Shown here: positions 1 through 11,046 of the stretch, piece after piece
How the letters are laid out: every line of letters starts with the position of its first letter
Position numbering within the stretch: the stretch's first letter is position 1
Origin: Rapana venosa
Taxonomy: Eukaryota > Mollusca > Gastropoda > Neogastropoda > Muricidae
Direction of reading: 5' to 3'
Length of the DNA stretch: 64,000 nt
Assembly (NCBI GenBank): GCA_028751875.1
Contig: CM054156.1
Span: forward strand, 52,092,548-52,156,547
The notes under the pieces: model-generated
Databases searched by the model: none
Seen by the model: the letters and a program-made list of their open reading frames with translations, nothing else
Told to the model about the DNA's origin: nothing
Made by a program: the position numbers and the translations under genes

Positions 1-83
1 GAATAAAATTTATATCAAAAAAATCACGCTTTCCATATTCCAAAGTCAAGTGGATGATCGGAAAGGCTTCTAATAACTTGTGT

Positions 84-705
84 AAGTGTGTGTGTAAGTG
101 TGTGTATGTGTCTGTGTCTGTGTGTTTGTTGTGTGTGGGGGGGGGGGGGGGGAGACTGTAATAGGTGTATGATTATGTTAGTTTTACGTTGTGGTGTGTG
201 GTGTATGTGTATGTATGTGACTGTGTGTATTGTGTGTCTGTGTGTGTCTGTATGCTGATGTGTGTGTGTGTGTGTGTGCGTGTGTGTATGTGTGTGTGTG
301 GTGTGATGTGTGTGCGAGCGTGCGTGCGTAGTGAGCGTTGTATGTGTTTCGTGTGTTCATATTCAAGTCAGTCACAAGTCAAGTCAATTTTTTATTTCCA
401 GATGGTACCTTTGAATAGCAATCCATTTGCTTTTTTTCATTGGGTGTTTGTAGTGTGCGTGCTTTTCGTGCGTGTGCTTGCAGTGCGGGGACAGCGTGCC
501 ATGCGCGCGTGCGTTTGTGTGTGTGTTGTATGTGTGCGTGTGTGTGCGCGCGTTTGTGTTTGGTGTGTGTGCCGTGACGTGCGTGCATGAGTTTGTGTGA
601 TTGTGTGTGTTATGTGTGTGTGAATTTGTGCGTGCGTGTGAACACGTTGATGTTTGTGTGTATGAATGTGTGTGGTGGTGTGTGCGTGTGTCTGTGTGTG
701 TTTGT

Positions 706-737
<32 letters not shown>

Positions 738-800
738 ATGTGTGTGTGTAGTGGGTGTCTGTGTGTGTGTATGTGTGTATGTGTGGTGTGTTCTCGTTTA
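84..800. repeat. Imperfect (TG)n microsatellite tract
   Basis: Long irregular TG/TGTA-rich tract with a G-run at about 138-153. A non-repetitive island at about 360-440 holds CAAGTCAAGTCAA followed by a T-rich run, which resembles the 3' tail of a SINE or LINE in minus orientation (a similar motif occurs near 24171). Both strands are open for long stretches only because the dinucleotide repeat lacks stops; no gene is supported. Confidence 0.9.
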
Positions 801-944
801 AGTGTGTGCTAAGGTCTGCATGAGAAGTTGTTGAATTTATTGTTATAAACTGATGTTAAGATGAAGTCCTTTTCTATTATTCTGCCTCTTCGTGGAATAC
901 CAACCCTTAACTATTTGTTTTCTATCATTTGAGTAATGATGTTT

Positions 945-1195
945 TTTGTGCTGTCAGCAACAGCGCACGTAAAATGTCCCACGGCAAACAAGGGGAGTTG
1001 TCCCGCGCAAAATTGTGTAGAAAAACGGCTCTTTGATAAGGACGATATTTTTTTTTTTTTTTTTTTTTAAACAAAACACATGCAGACAGGGAAAAGAAAT
1101 GCAACTGATAATAGGTGGGAATGCTCCTGTGGTTACGTGCTCTCTCTGTGGAGTTGGATTGGATAAGCAAGTTTGCCGGTGACTTCAGTGGTACT
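945..1195 (+). mobile_element. SINE family A, 5'-truncated copy
   Basis: Matches the fuller copy at 18655-19050 over its body: the ACGTAAAA..CCCACGGCAA..GAG..GTTGTCCC..GCAAAATT..TAGAAAAA motif, then a GCAGACAGG-AAAA stretch, a GTGG..TGCTC segment and a final GTGACTT..AGTGGTA. The tRNA-like head is missing. An internal T-run (about 1050-1068) interrupts it. I associate this body type with gastropod SINEs; the assignment rests on the two copies in this window. Confidence 0.7.
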
Positions 1196-2638
1196 CGACT
1201 TAACCACTGAAGATTTCTCTGCGTAATACAGAACTGCTCTTCTTAAGAAAGTTGAATTACTGCGAACGTAGCACCAAACTTCTGTCCCTGCTTTCTTACC
1301 CTCTCCTGTATGCGCGTGCCTCTCTTGTCCTTTATTCCGTTCCTCTTGTACAGGTCTAATGTTCCGCTATGGTGAACTTGTGGCGCACGCAACCGCTTTT
1401 GCCCACAATTGAGGTAGCTGCATTCTGATTTCGGGGAAACTTTGAAGTCAAACCTACCAGTTTTTGCCAAGAAAGTTAGCAAACACCCTCCCTGCTCTTT
1501 TTGATTGTCAACTGTCTTGGGTTTTGTCGATGTGCACAAGTCTGTAAGTGTCCCGTGCGTCTATGAGAACAGATGATAAAATTGTCAAAACCGTTTGCAC
1601 TCAGGGACTGTGTGTAAAAAGGCAAATGAGTGGATATTCTATTATCCACGAAAAAGGTTTATAAATCAAATAAATGCACGTGTCTGACGTATCCTTCGAT
1701 AGGCGACATTCATTTTGATTTTCCCCTTAATCGAGAAAGAAAGTTCATTGCTCAGAATGAAGGCCAAAATCTCACGGTCTACTCGTTATGTAGGTGAATG
1801 TCTCCACCATCATGTCCCTTTACTTCCCGGATTTTGAAATGAATGTTCTTTGTTGTTATGATTGTTGTACCCCAATCGACTGTAATTGACATAATTTACA
1901 CACATGCATGTATGCAAAACGATACGATATCTTATTTTACTGTCCTAAAAAAATGTTCTTGTGCCTTGAACGATTCCTATACACGGGAACTTGGTTTATA
2001 GTATTTTTCAAAAGGCAAGTACCCAGACCACAAATCTTGAGTTAAGGGATGGGGGGTGGGAAGAAGTGTGATAGAAGAGGGGACTCACAGATGTTACATC
2101 TTGCTCTCTACGCTTGAGCATCACCACAGGACCACGAAACAGGGAAAACAGTCAGTACGATTTTTAGATTTTGCCAGTACTGTGAATTACGATCTTGAAA
2201 AAGCATCCGATACATGTATGTTTGTTTTCTTGTTTTGCTTGCATCTTTGTTTACTACCGTGCTTGTTTGTTTGTGCATGGTGCTGAAGTGTAGACATAGT
2301 GTTTTGGCTGGCAGTGACGCCTCCACTCCTTTCCTATTCTTCAGCACTTGTCTCTATATGCCAGACTTTTTTTTTAATATCCAATGACTCCCAGCCTTTC
2401 TTTTTGATGTTCACTGTTTGTTTATAGATCTCAATAGTTATGACTGCAAACCAGTAATTGCGCTGTGTTATGTCTGCACGATGGTTTTGCTTTTTCTGCT
2501 TTATTGTGAGTTCGTGGGTATTTGCATGACTTTGCTCTTGTTAGGGAGGGGGGGGGGTGGGGGGGGAGGAGAAGGGGGTTTCTGTCCTCATAGCTCTAAT
2601 TTTTTTGTGTTACTTATTTTATTTTATTCATTTTTATT
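1196..2638. other. Stretch without a recognisable gene
   Basis: Mixed-composition sequence with no repeat or gene I recognise. The longest open frame is on the minus strand at 1243-1539 (98 codons). It shows no domain, signal peptide or flanking splice logic and is probably chance. A pyrimidine-rich and G-rich part begins at about 2540. Confidence 0.5.
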
Positions 2639-2639
2639 T

Positions 2640-2760
2640 ATTCAATTCTTTTATATCAAGGATAATGGAATAAGCACTTACATGGGTTTTTTTTTTTACA
2701 TCCATTCCCTGTGTGTATGTGGTTTTGTAAATTATGTCATCTGTTTCTACTTATGTATCG
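2640..2760 (-). mobile_element. SINE family B, 3' part
   Basis: Reads as the reverse complement of the family-B tail seen at 46435-46650 and 56090-56360: TTTTATATCAAGGATAATGG, then AATAAGCACTTA, then a block corresponding to TACATCCA..CCC.GTGTGTATG..GTTTTGTAAATT and a short TCATCTGTT motif. The 5' part is absent; the adjoining sequence is the TC microsatellite. Confidence 0.65.
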
Positions 2761-2799
2761 TTAGTTTCTGGGCGTCTTTCTGTTCCTCGATCAGTCTGT

Positions 2800-3064
<265 letters not shown>

Positions 3065-3197
3065 TGGGGTTTATTTTGTTTCTTGTTTGTATGGGTTGTT
3101 TGTTTGTTTGTTTCCTTTTTCTCTCATTTCTTTTTTTAAAGTTTTCCCTGTTGCTCTACTGTTTGAAAATACGAGTACTGAGTTCATTATTAAATGT

Positions 3198-3270
3198 GAC
3201 CCTACGGGCGGGGACTGGATGTAAAAAAGCACATTAGTAACTTATTCTTATCCTGGAAAAAAAAAGAATT
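3198..3270 (+). mobile_element. SINE family B, 3' tail only
   Basis: Contains GGGGACTGGATG, AAAAAGCACAT and CTTATTC..ATCCT.., the conserved family-B tail, with no head or body. A very similar solo tail lies at 4235-4318, and both are preceded by a matching ATTATTAA.TGT..CCCTACGGGC block. This suggests a local duplication rather than two independent insertions. Confidence 0.6.
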
Positions 3271-3364
3271 TGTCTCTATTACTACAATGTTTAGATGTTC
3301 TTTTTTATGACTTTTATAGAGGTTTTCCCCCCCTCTTATGTGCGTGGGTACGGGGATTGCACTT

Positions 3365-3780
3365 ATTTTTATTATCATGACATTCAATTGTATGGTATAA
3401 TCAAAAAGAGTTGGTGTCGATCGTTGTGCTCTTGTGGTATTATATATTTTAGTATTATCCCTCACACACACACACATAAACACACACACACAAAACACAC
3501 ACACACACACACACACACGCTAAAAACCCCCACTCAATCACATTCTCTCCCTCATGATGTTTATAGGTTTAGGTTCTTCTTTTGTTTTGTTTCTTGTTTT
3601 TATTGTATGAATATATGAGTATTGAGTTTATCTCATTATCATGACATATAATTTGAAACGAGTATAATCAAAAATGAGTGTTGATGGTGATCGTGTACTG
3701 TTTTGGGAATTATAAATTGGATATTATCTTTGAAATACACACACACACTCTCTGTCTCTGTCTCTCTCTCTCAGCTTTTA
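3365..3780. repeat. Diverged local tandem duplication with CA tracts
   Basis: The segment beginning TTATCATGACAT at about 3372 recurs at about 3638. Both copies continue into TATAATCAAAAA.GAGT, a GATCGT block and a (CA)n tract (3462-3520 and 3738-3750). The spacing is about 265 bp. No coding potential. Confidence 0.6.
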
Positions 3781-4234
3781 TCGTTTTGCTTATAGTTATG
3801 GTGTATCCTGACTTGTCCTCTGCACTTAAGTCTTAACGAGTGACCTATTTCAATATCTTATTGTTATGTGTAACAAGTATATGTACCATTTGATAATGTG
3901 TAGATGTTTATCTTTGTGACTTATTAAGTTTGGTTTTTATTCTACTTGGTTTTGTTGTTGTGCTGTTTTGTTTCTTTTTTCTTTTTTTTTCTTTTGTTTG
4001 GTTTTGGTTTTTCTTTCTCTTTTGTTTGTTTGTTTGTTTTGGTTGTGGGTTGTTTGTTGTTTTTTTTTGGGGGGTGGGGGGTTGGGGGTGGGTTGCTGGG
4101 GGTGTTTTTTGGGTTTTTTCTTTTATTAGTTTGGCTTTCGAGGGGGGACGGGGGGGGAGTTGTTGGAGGGGCGCCTGCTTTGAATAGGGTTATTTCCCAT
4201 GTTTCTACTGTGAGTCTGTATAATGTTGGTGTTA
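3781..4234. other. T- and G-rich stretch, no gene
   Basis: Ends in long GT/G-rich runs (about 4050-4170). Open frames here are low-complexity Phe/Gly/Trp strings without recognisable domains. Confidence 0.6.
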
Positions 4235-4374
4235 TTATTAAGTGTTTCCCTACGGGCGGGGACTGGATGAGCAAAAAGCACATGAGTGCTTATTCATTAT
4301 CCTGAAAATTAAAAGAATTTGTCAATTTGTCATTGTCATTGTCATTGTCATTGTCTCTCTCTCTCCTCTCTCTC

Positions 4375-4448
<74 letters not shown>

Positions 4449-4460
4449 TCTCTGTGGTTG
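4235..4460 (+). mobile_element. SINE family B tail followed by (CT)n
   Basis: 4235-4318 repeats the solo family-B tail (CCCTACGGGCGGGGACTGG, AAAAAGCACATGAGTGCTT). It passes into a short TGTCAT repeat and a CT microsatellite at about 4352-4452. The tail is the conserved family 3' end; the dinucleotide expansion lies directly behind it. Confidence 0.6.
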
Positions 4461-4643
4461 TGTGTTTCAATCTTCTAAAAGCCTGGGTTCGAGGCTGGGT
4501 TCAGGTCACCACCGAAATATAGGTTCAAGAGTTTTTCCATTGAAATGAACTCCAGTAGCTGTCTGAGCTCCTTGAGAGTCGCTCGAGTGATGCTCTATAC
4601 CATCAGTTGGTGTGGGAAAGCACGTATAACAGTCTGTGCACAA

Positions 4644-5056
4644 GGGGACGGGATAGCTCAGTGGTCGGAGCACTGACTTTCCCCCCAGCCAAGGTTAAAC
4701 AGCATCGAGCGTGGTTACCAGTTGGATGGGTGACCGTCTCCGTGCCTTGGCTTCAGTACAGCCCTTCGATTCACCCAGCTGTAAAAAGGTACCTGCCTCT
4801 TTAGGGTCAGGGAAGGTAAAGCAACGAGGGAGAGGAGATGTACACCGCCCTCACTATGCTGGCCCCTAGAGAAGCTGAGGTCTCTGATGCCTCGCTCCAC
4901 TTCGATCTTATAGGTTATGGGACTCCTTTACCTTTGAGCCCCAGGCTGTCCAGCTTGTCAGAGACCGTAACTGTAACTGGCTGCATGTGGAAGACTAGTG
5001 TGAATGAAAGCGCTTTGATTTGTTGGGTGTTTTTTGTGCAAGATATAGCGCTGTAT
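4644..5056 (+). mobile_element. SINE family C: chimeric tRNA-like / 5S rRNA-like head, LINE-like tail
   Basis: The head at 4644-4681 contains GGATAGCTCAGTGGTCGGAG, which fits a tRNA box A. Directly after it, 4689-4737 resembles the internal promoter half of animal 5S rRNA: AAGGTTAAACAGCATCGAGC (box A region) and GTTGGATGGGTGACCG (box C region). The body follows, including CCTCTTTAGGGTCAGGGAAG. The tail at about 5001-5056 (AAGCGCTTTGATTTGTT..CAAGATATAGCGCTGTAT) closely resembles the 3' end of the CR1/L2-like LINE at 62415-62490. A second copy is at 57636-57950. Family knowledge: SINEs are transcribed by Pol III from such heads and borrow a partner LINE's machinery through a shared tail. The rest of this tail resumes after an insertion, at 5381. 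Confidence 0.8.
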
Positions 5057-5371
5057 TTTGTTTTTCAGCCTATGGAAGTCCAAGTAAGGCGGCGAAAGTG
5101 GCGATGGGTCGGCCACACCCTACGGAAGGAACCTTGCAACATCACCCGACAAGCACTCGAGTGGAACCCGCAGGGGAAATAGAAGAGAGGTCGCCCCAAA
5201 CAGACCGGCGTGAGAGCCTCAATAGTGAGCTGAGAGACTCCAGCCTGACATGGGAGAGGCCAAGACCTCTTGCCCAGTGACAGGAGAGGTGGAGGGACGC
5301 TGGTTTGAGGCCCTATTTTTGCCCCCCCTCCCGGGGGGGGGTTTTTTAGGAGCTATAAGTACTAGAAGAAG
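5057..5371 (+). mobile_element. RTE-like LINE 3'-end fragment inserted in SINE C
   Basis: From about 5069 the translation gives [15 protein letters not shown] and [14 protein letters not shown], then (after a stop) RGRPK. This is the typical C-terminal zinc-finger-less tail of RTE-like elements. The 3' end is G/C-rich, then AGCTATAAGTACTAGAAGAAG. The insert is flanked by the 9-mer GCGCTGTAT (5048-5056 and 5372-5380), a credible target-site duplication. The fragment is heavily 5'-truncated and carries stops, so it is dead. Confidence 0.8.
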
Positions 5372-5380
5372 GCGCTGTAT

Positions 5381-5389
5381 ACATTCCAT

Positions 5390-5453
<64 letters not shown>
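5381..5453 (+). repeat. Resumed SINE C tail and (TAT)n
   Basis: ACATTCCATG followed by about 20 TAT/ATT units. The LINE at 62415-62520 ends in the same way (GCGCTATATAAATTCCATAT, then ATT repeats), which supports reading this as the 3' end of the interrupted SINE. Confidence 0.75.
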
Positions 5454-5456
<3 letters not shown>

Positions 5457-5581
5457 TAGACCGCAAGCTCTTTCTCACCTCAAGGCCCTACACGGTACAA
5501 GAGGACGGATAATGTAAAGTATAAAGTAAATAAAATTAAGTAAAAATTGAGAACAGTCCAGCCTTTTAAAACAGCGAACAA

Positions 5582-5907
5582 GGTTCTTTCCCACAGCCTG
5601 AATACAGACAAGAAGCAGAGACGTGGTTCTTTCCCACAGCCTGAATACAGACAAGAAGCAGAGACGTGGTTCTTTCCCACAGCCTGAATACAGACAAGAA
5701 GCAGAGACGTGGTTCTTTCCCACAGCCTGAATACAGACAAGAAGCAGAGACGTGGTTTCTTTCCCACCAGGACTGAATACAAGACAAGAAGCAGAGACGT
5801 TGGTTCTTTCCCTACAGCCTGGAATACAGACAGAAGCAGAGACGTGGTTCTTTCCCACAGACTGAATACAGACAAGAAGCAGAGACGTGGTTCTTTCCCA
5901 CAGACTG
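5582..5907 (+). repeat. 43-bp minisatellite, about 7.6 copies
   Basis: Head-to-tail copies of a unit starting GGTTCTTTCCCACAGCCTG and continuing AATACAGACAAGAAGCAG, AGACGT. Most units are 43 bp; the fifth and sixth (about 5753-5840) carry small indels, and the last two have CAGACTG in place of CAGCCTG. The unit is not a multiple of three, so the open frames over it are the same sequence in rotating frames. Confidence 0.9.
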
Positions 5908-5946
5908 TTCACTTCATCAGAAACATCGTCAGCTATACATGCCCGG

Positions 5947-6068
<122 letters not shown>

Positions 6069-6480
6069 CACACACTTTTCGTAACTGTCTACAGTGAACT
6101 ACACGAATGATGCAGAAGAACGAAAGCCAGTTGTGAAACAAAAGGACAAAAAGGAAACATTTTGAGCATGTTGGGGCAGCAGATGCTGTATAGAAAAATC
6201 TGATTGCATACACATATTTTACTCATCGAAAATAAAGCAACATTCAATCAAGTAAAACAAAATGTCAGATGAAGATGATAATTACACATATTTATCGTTT
6301 ATATCATAAGAAATCCAACATGATAAAAACAACATTACAACCTCAATCCGTCATATGGAGTGCAACTTTGATGAGGCATTGCAAAATATTCAACACTGAA
6401 AAGCAAAGTCAAGGGAGGAAAACAATTTTGTGTAAAAGGTTGGGGGTTGGGGTGGTGCTGGTAGAGTGAGTGACTAAAAC
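6069..6480. other. Stretch without a recognisable gene
   Basis: AT-rich sequence between a microsatellite and the P1 block. I see no repeat family or coding region here. Confidence 0.5.
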
Positions 6481-7560
6481 AATGTTCATTCAGGAAGAAG
6501 TATGTGCCTGTGGCGAGTCTGTGTCAAAGCCTTCAGGTTAGAAGATTCACGGAAGAAGTATGTGCCTGTGGCGAGTCTGTGTCAAAGCCTTCATGGTTAG
6601 AAGATTCACGGAAGAAGTATGTGCCTGTGGCGAGTCTGTGTCAAAGCCTTCAGGTTAGAAGATTCACGGAAGAAAGTCGGTGCAGAGACGTTGTGGCGAT
6701 CACCATTTTGGACAGGTGTCTCACACACTCTCTCTCCACAATCAAGCTGTTACTGTCATCAGCAGGGGGCTGGGTAGGGGGTGTCCTGCGTATGTTTCCT
6801 CAGAACAGGCACTAATGAACTCCACCAGAGTGACCAAGCAGCAGTGCAGGGCCTCTCTGGCTGGTGGCTCTGTAACGGCCTGACACAGAAAAGCTCCCTG
6901 CGATAAGAAGGTATCTCATACCAAGGCTGGGGCGGAGAGAGCGGAATAAGCGGCGTGTGAAGAGGACAGGAATTCACAGAAGTTGAGGAAACAGAAGATA
7001 AGTGTAATTCATGGATTCATGGGCAAGTCATCGATACCTACTTTACCACAATGTGGTGAGGGGCTGCACGAGGTCTGTCAGGGTTGAGAACAGTGGGCGT
7101 GTTGAAGCTAAGAAGGGTGGAGCTGAGTAGGGTGAGAGGTAGAGGTGAAGAGATGGAAGGGTAGGAGTTGAGGGGGAGAAGAAACACATTACTGTTTCAG
7201 AATTCAACACTTATAGTTCATTTATATTAAGACTTGGGTGATTAAATATTGTTTAAAAAAATTAAGAGCTAAAGCTAAAATCAAACAAACAAGCAGCCTT
7301 CTAGAGATCAAAAAAGCAAGCAGAATCACAATGCCAATGCTGGACATTCACACACCCATATAATACAACAGTTAAAAAACAGAAATGAAATCCACCTTCA
7401 AAACTCCATAGCAAAACCACATTCTAATTCAATGAAGAATACTGGCACAAACAACATAGAATTAAAAGGAGAAGTACGTGGATATCGCAGTGATAAAAGG
7501 CAATAAAAATTCCAAATATTGTAGGAAAAAACATCGCTTTCAATACTATTTCCTTTTTAT
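6481..7560. repeat. Paralogue block P1, non-coding flank
   Basis: Homologous to about 47640-48700 in block P3. Shared landmarks include the CTGTGCCTG-type motif, the GCAGTGCAGGGCCTCTCTG segment (6841-6860 vs about 47890), CCTACTTTACCACAATGTGG (about 7040 vs 48104) and the AGAAGGGTGGAG..GAGTAGG stretch. It lies on the 3' side of the minus-strand TRIM-like pseudogene, as its counterpart does in P3. It looks like a real diverged duplicate: it differs by substitutions, an RTE-like insertion and a 58-bp repeat expansion. Confidence 0.75.
6493..6668 (+). repeat. 58-bp tandem repeat, 3 copies
   Basis: Three units of GAAGAAGTATGTGCCTGTGG..CGAGTCTGTGTCAAAGCC..TAGAAGATTCACG at 6493, 6551 and 6610. The middle unit is one base longer. 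Block P3 has one equivalent unit at about 47658-47720, so the expansion is specific to P1. Confidence 0.85.
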
Positions 7561-7564
7561 CCCA

Positions 7565-8577
7565 CCTACCTTATTTCGCCACCAGTGCAGTGTACTACAA
7601 CAACAACATTGGAGAATGGTTTCGAACAACAGTTGGAGTAATGCAGGGCTGTCTACTCTCACCCACTCTTTTCAACATCTTCCTTGAGAGAATCATGGCT
7701 GATGCACTGGAACATCATAAAGGATCAGTCAGCATTGGTGGCAGAACGATCACAAACCTCCGCTTCGCAGATGACATTGATGGAATAGCAAAGGGTCAAA
7801 AAAAGAGCTTGCCAGCCCAACAGAAACTTGAATAAGGCCTCCAAAACATACGGCAGGAAATCAGTGCAGAGAAGACCAAATGATGACTAATAACACCAAC
7901 GGCATAAGCACTGATATCAGGGGTTAAAAGACCAGAAGCTGGAAACAGTTCAAAGCTTCAAGTACCTGGGAGCCTTGTATCAGACCAGGGATCCAAGCCA
8001 GAAGTAGTATGCAGGACTGCACAGACAATAACAGCTTTGTCAAAACTAAACACCATCTGGAGAGATAAAAATATCTCACTTATCTCCAAGATCAGACTAA
8101 TGCGCCCCCTTGTCATATCCATATTTCTGTATGCCTGTGAATCATGGACCCTGACTGCAGATTTGGAGAGAAGAGTACAGGCGGTGGAGATGAGATGCTT
8201 TCGGAGACTCCTTGGCATCTCCTACAAAGACCACATAAGCAACGAAAGCGTGCATAACAGAATCCAGCAAACCTTTGGACCCTATGAGAACCTTCTAACG
8301 ATCGTGAAAAAGCGTAAACTTAAGTGGTATGGGCATGTCACAAGATCCAAAGGACTTGCAAAGACAGTTTTACAAGGCACTGTCCAAGGAGAAAGAAGAA
8401 GAGGCAGACCAAGGAAGAGCTGGGAGGATAACATCAGCGAATGGACAGGCCTAGAACTCAACAAAACCCTGAGAAAGGCAGAACAGAGAGAGGAATGGAG
8501 GGAACTGGTTGTTGAGTCTTTGAGGGTGCGTCCACGGTCGTCAGACTACGGGACAGATAGATAGATAGACTTTATTT
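7565..8577 (+). mobile_element. RTE-like LINE, 3' half (RT palm to C-terminus), degenerate
   Basis: Translation around 7600-7830 gives TTVGVMQGCLLSPTLFNIFL and RFADDIDG, the RT motif with the FADD catalytic box. After stops and frame changes, 8037-8564 is open for 175 codons: LYACESWTLTADLERRVQ, then RRLLGISYKDH, KWYGHVTRSKGLAKTVLQGT and RRRGRPRKSWEDNI, the RTE-like C-terminal region. It ends in GATAGATAGATAGAC (8560-8574), a short-repeat tail of the kind such elements carry. The N-terminal RT and endonuclease are missing. It sits inside block P1 and is absent from P3, so it inserted after the duplication. Confidence 0.85.
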
Positions 8578-10180
8578 CTCTTGAATTCAATCTTGTTTAT
8601 CGCACCGCTGACCTCAAATGTCATATCCAGGCTTTTACCTAGGTTCATGTGTTTGTAAGAAAAGGCACCAGGATTTGGGAGGAAGGGGGGAAGGGGTAAA
8701 ACAGCACATGGCAGGAGCTTGACCTGCAGAGAGTATCACGTGGGTTTTACAATGGAATGAAATTTCCTAGAAAAAAAGAAAACACATACTAATATTTTGC
8801 AGAAAATCTCAGTCTGTGGAGTATTTTTATACTAATACACTGTTTATGCTGCGTTTTAAAAATTTTGTGTGATAAGCGACCGAAGTTGCCCCTTTTCTAA
8901 TGGATAATGATTAGAACAGGGTCTCCCCTTTTAGATTTAAAAATATCCATACTAAACGAAAAAGGTATATCAACGGTATGCCACAAACCAATTTTTTTAT
9001 TATAATATGGGATGCATTCCCCTCTACACTACACAGCAAATCAGAAAACTTTATTCATTAAACTTCAAGAATAAAAAAAACTCCAAACAGTAATGCCATA
9101 CAAACTCGCAAACGTCAGTCTCAATAATTATTCGCGCGCCCCCAAACGTAAAAAACCTATATTTTTTTTTGGGGGGGAAGACCACTTCACAAGGGCAGCT
9201 GTGTGAAGGGTAAAATCCCTTTAGAAGATAAAAGGTCTTTAAAATGTGTTCCAATTTTTGTCCAATTCACACACGGGTTTCGGCTTGGGTGTTGTCTTCT
9301 CGGAAATATATTAACAGGGGAAACTAAAAACTAAACACAAAACCCCTAAACCTTTGTTAAATCCGGGGACGGGGAAATGGTGGGGGGATTTGCTCCCCCA
9401 ATGCACAACCCCCCTCTTCCATCAGATTGAAAATTCAAAGTTGTACCCACTTGGCTAACTTCGCCCTCCCCCCCAAATCGAAAATGTGTTGGAATGTTTT
9501 TACATAGCACACAACAAACGAAATTCCACAAACACGTCACTACCATTGAACAAATCCCAAAAATAGAATATTTATTTCCAAGAAAAACATCATCCAATAT
9601 CGGGGTTAGGTCTACTTCGTGGGTTCTTCTTTTTTTTTTTTTTCCCCTTGTACTGCTTTGGGGGATTACACGGGGAAAAAGGGGGGAGTGTTCATGGGGA
9701 GGGAAAATTAAGAATTCTTTAATTAGCTGGGGGCAACGGATCGACTTCCTTTTAAAACATGTCACCAATTCACTACCGGGCACTAAATTTTTGACTGGGG
9801 GGCAACTTACCACCACTACAACCCCCCAAAAACTGCTACACCTATCACTACCATCACAACCACCACAACCACCACAAGCCCCACTCCCCACCACAATCAC
9901 CATCACCACCACCACCCCACAACTCAACAATCATCACCAAAAAACATCATCATCACACCATCACCACACATCACCACCCTCATCATCAAATGACCCCAGC
10001 ACTGCAAAACCATCAACCTACTTTCATATTTTTACCACATCATACTTTGATTTTAATTTTCAGAACATACCACCAGCATTACCATATCGCCATCATCACC
10101 ACCACGATCATCACCACATCACCCCATCATCGTCATCATCATCACATCATGATTATCCTCCTCCTCCTGAGAACGGTAAT
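8578..10180. repeat. P1 block continued: poor-quality sequence, ends in CCA/ATC repeat
   Basis: Recognisable matches to P3 persist (CAATGGAATGAAATTTC at 8751 vs 48909; a TAATACACTGTTTATGCTG-like motif at about 8835 vs 49005), but the sequence is full of inflated homopolymers and indels from about 8900. At 9820-10180 ACC/ATC-rich repeats match the P3 repeat at 49960-50600. Long frames here are repeat-encoded Thr/His/Pro strings. Confidence 0.6.
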
Positions 10181-10184
10181 CGCA

Positions 10185-10357
10185 CATGGGGACTCTGCTC
10201 CCTTACACCCACCCACAGCCCCCCTTTGGGTGTCAATTTTCAAGCTTTGGCTGCACCAGCATGGACACCGGGGGCCAGGAAGGGGAAAAAGGGCATACAG
10301 CCGTCCTTTGACCTCACCACGTGAATGAAGTTTTTCAGCTCGTCTCTATCAAAACAC
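10185..10357 (-). pseudogene. TRIM-like paralogue P1, second exon (degraded)
   Basis: Reverse complement matches the second exon of the P3 gene (50625-50816). The shared order is the CACGTGAATG..GTT.TTCAGCT region, the AGGACGGC equivalent, CCAGG..GC, CTGCACCAGCA.TGGAC and CACCCACAGCC. Indels break the frame, and the acceptor AG of the P3 copy is not preserved. Its place 3' of the P1 first exon repeats the P3 gene order. Decay and sequencing error cannot be told apart here. Confidence 0.65.
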
Positions 10358-10881
10358 CGCAACAGGATGGAATGAAGTCGTATTTTTCCCCCAGTTCTCA
10401 GTGAAAAGCTTTTTGGGACAGAGAACTGGGCTTCGCCCCGCTTTTGATGACATATTCAGTACTCTCGGGGAAAAGAATTTCACCATCTTAAAGGGGGAAA
10501 ACTAAAACTGCACGACCCCTCACTGACTGCAATCATTTCTGGGGGTGCAAAAGCTGACTCTCACAGCTATCTAGAAGAAGATCCAAGCATTTAATCAAGT
10601 CCTGCAAAAATCCCTTTGGCCCCCACCACAAACACCGAGCACAAGATAGGAATCTGTCAAGGGGAAAATCACCCCATGTTCCGACAGGCCCAAACCTTAA
10701 ACCCTATCTCAAGAGGCAAACCTACTTGGAGGTAAGCATCTGGGATGCTAAACCCGTCTAAATCCACGCAAAACACAGTGGAAGGGAAGGGGTGCAGAGG
10801 CCCCGACCCAAAAAAAAAAAAAAAAAAATAAAAAAAAAAACCCAGAAAATAAAACCCAAAAAAAAAAAAAAAAAAAAAAGG

Positions 10882-10932
<51 letters not shown>

Positions 10933-10948
10933 AAGAAAAAAAAAAACA

Positions 10949-10995
<47 letters not shown>

Positions 10996-11001
10996 GTAGT
11001 T

Positions 11002-11046
<45 letters not shown>

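Noticed and set aside
165..590. 141-codon Cys/Val-rich open frame
   Set aside because: Encoded by the TG microsatellite; the reverse strand is equally open as Thr/His. No start context, domain or splice signal.
1243..1539. 98-codon minus-strand frame as a possible small gene
   Set aside because: No recognisable domain, no splice or promoter support, and length within chance expectation for 64 kb.
4644..4740. A tRNA gene or 5S rRNA gene
   Set aside because: Only the box A part of a tRNA and only the promoter half of 5S are present, fused together, and the same fusion with the same downstream body recurs at 57636. It is a SINE head.
5582..5907. CRISPR-like array
   Set aside because: Units are contiguous 43-bp tandem copies without spacers, in a eukaryotic genome.
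9494..10324. 276-codon frame rich in Thr, Pro, His
   Set aside because: Runs over the ACC/ATC repeat and the degraded P1 exon on the opposite strand; not a gene.
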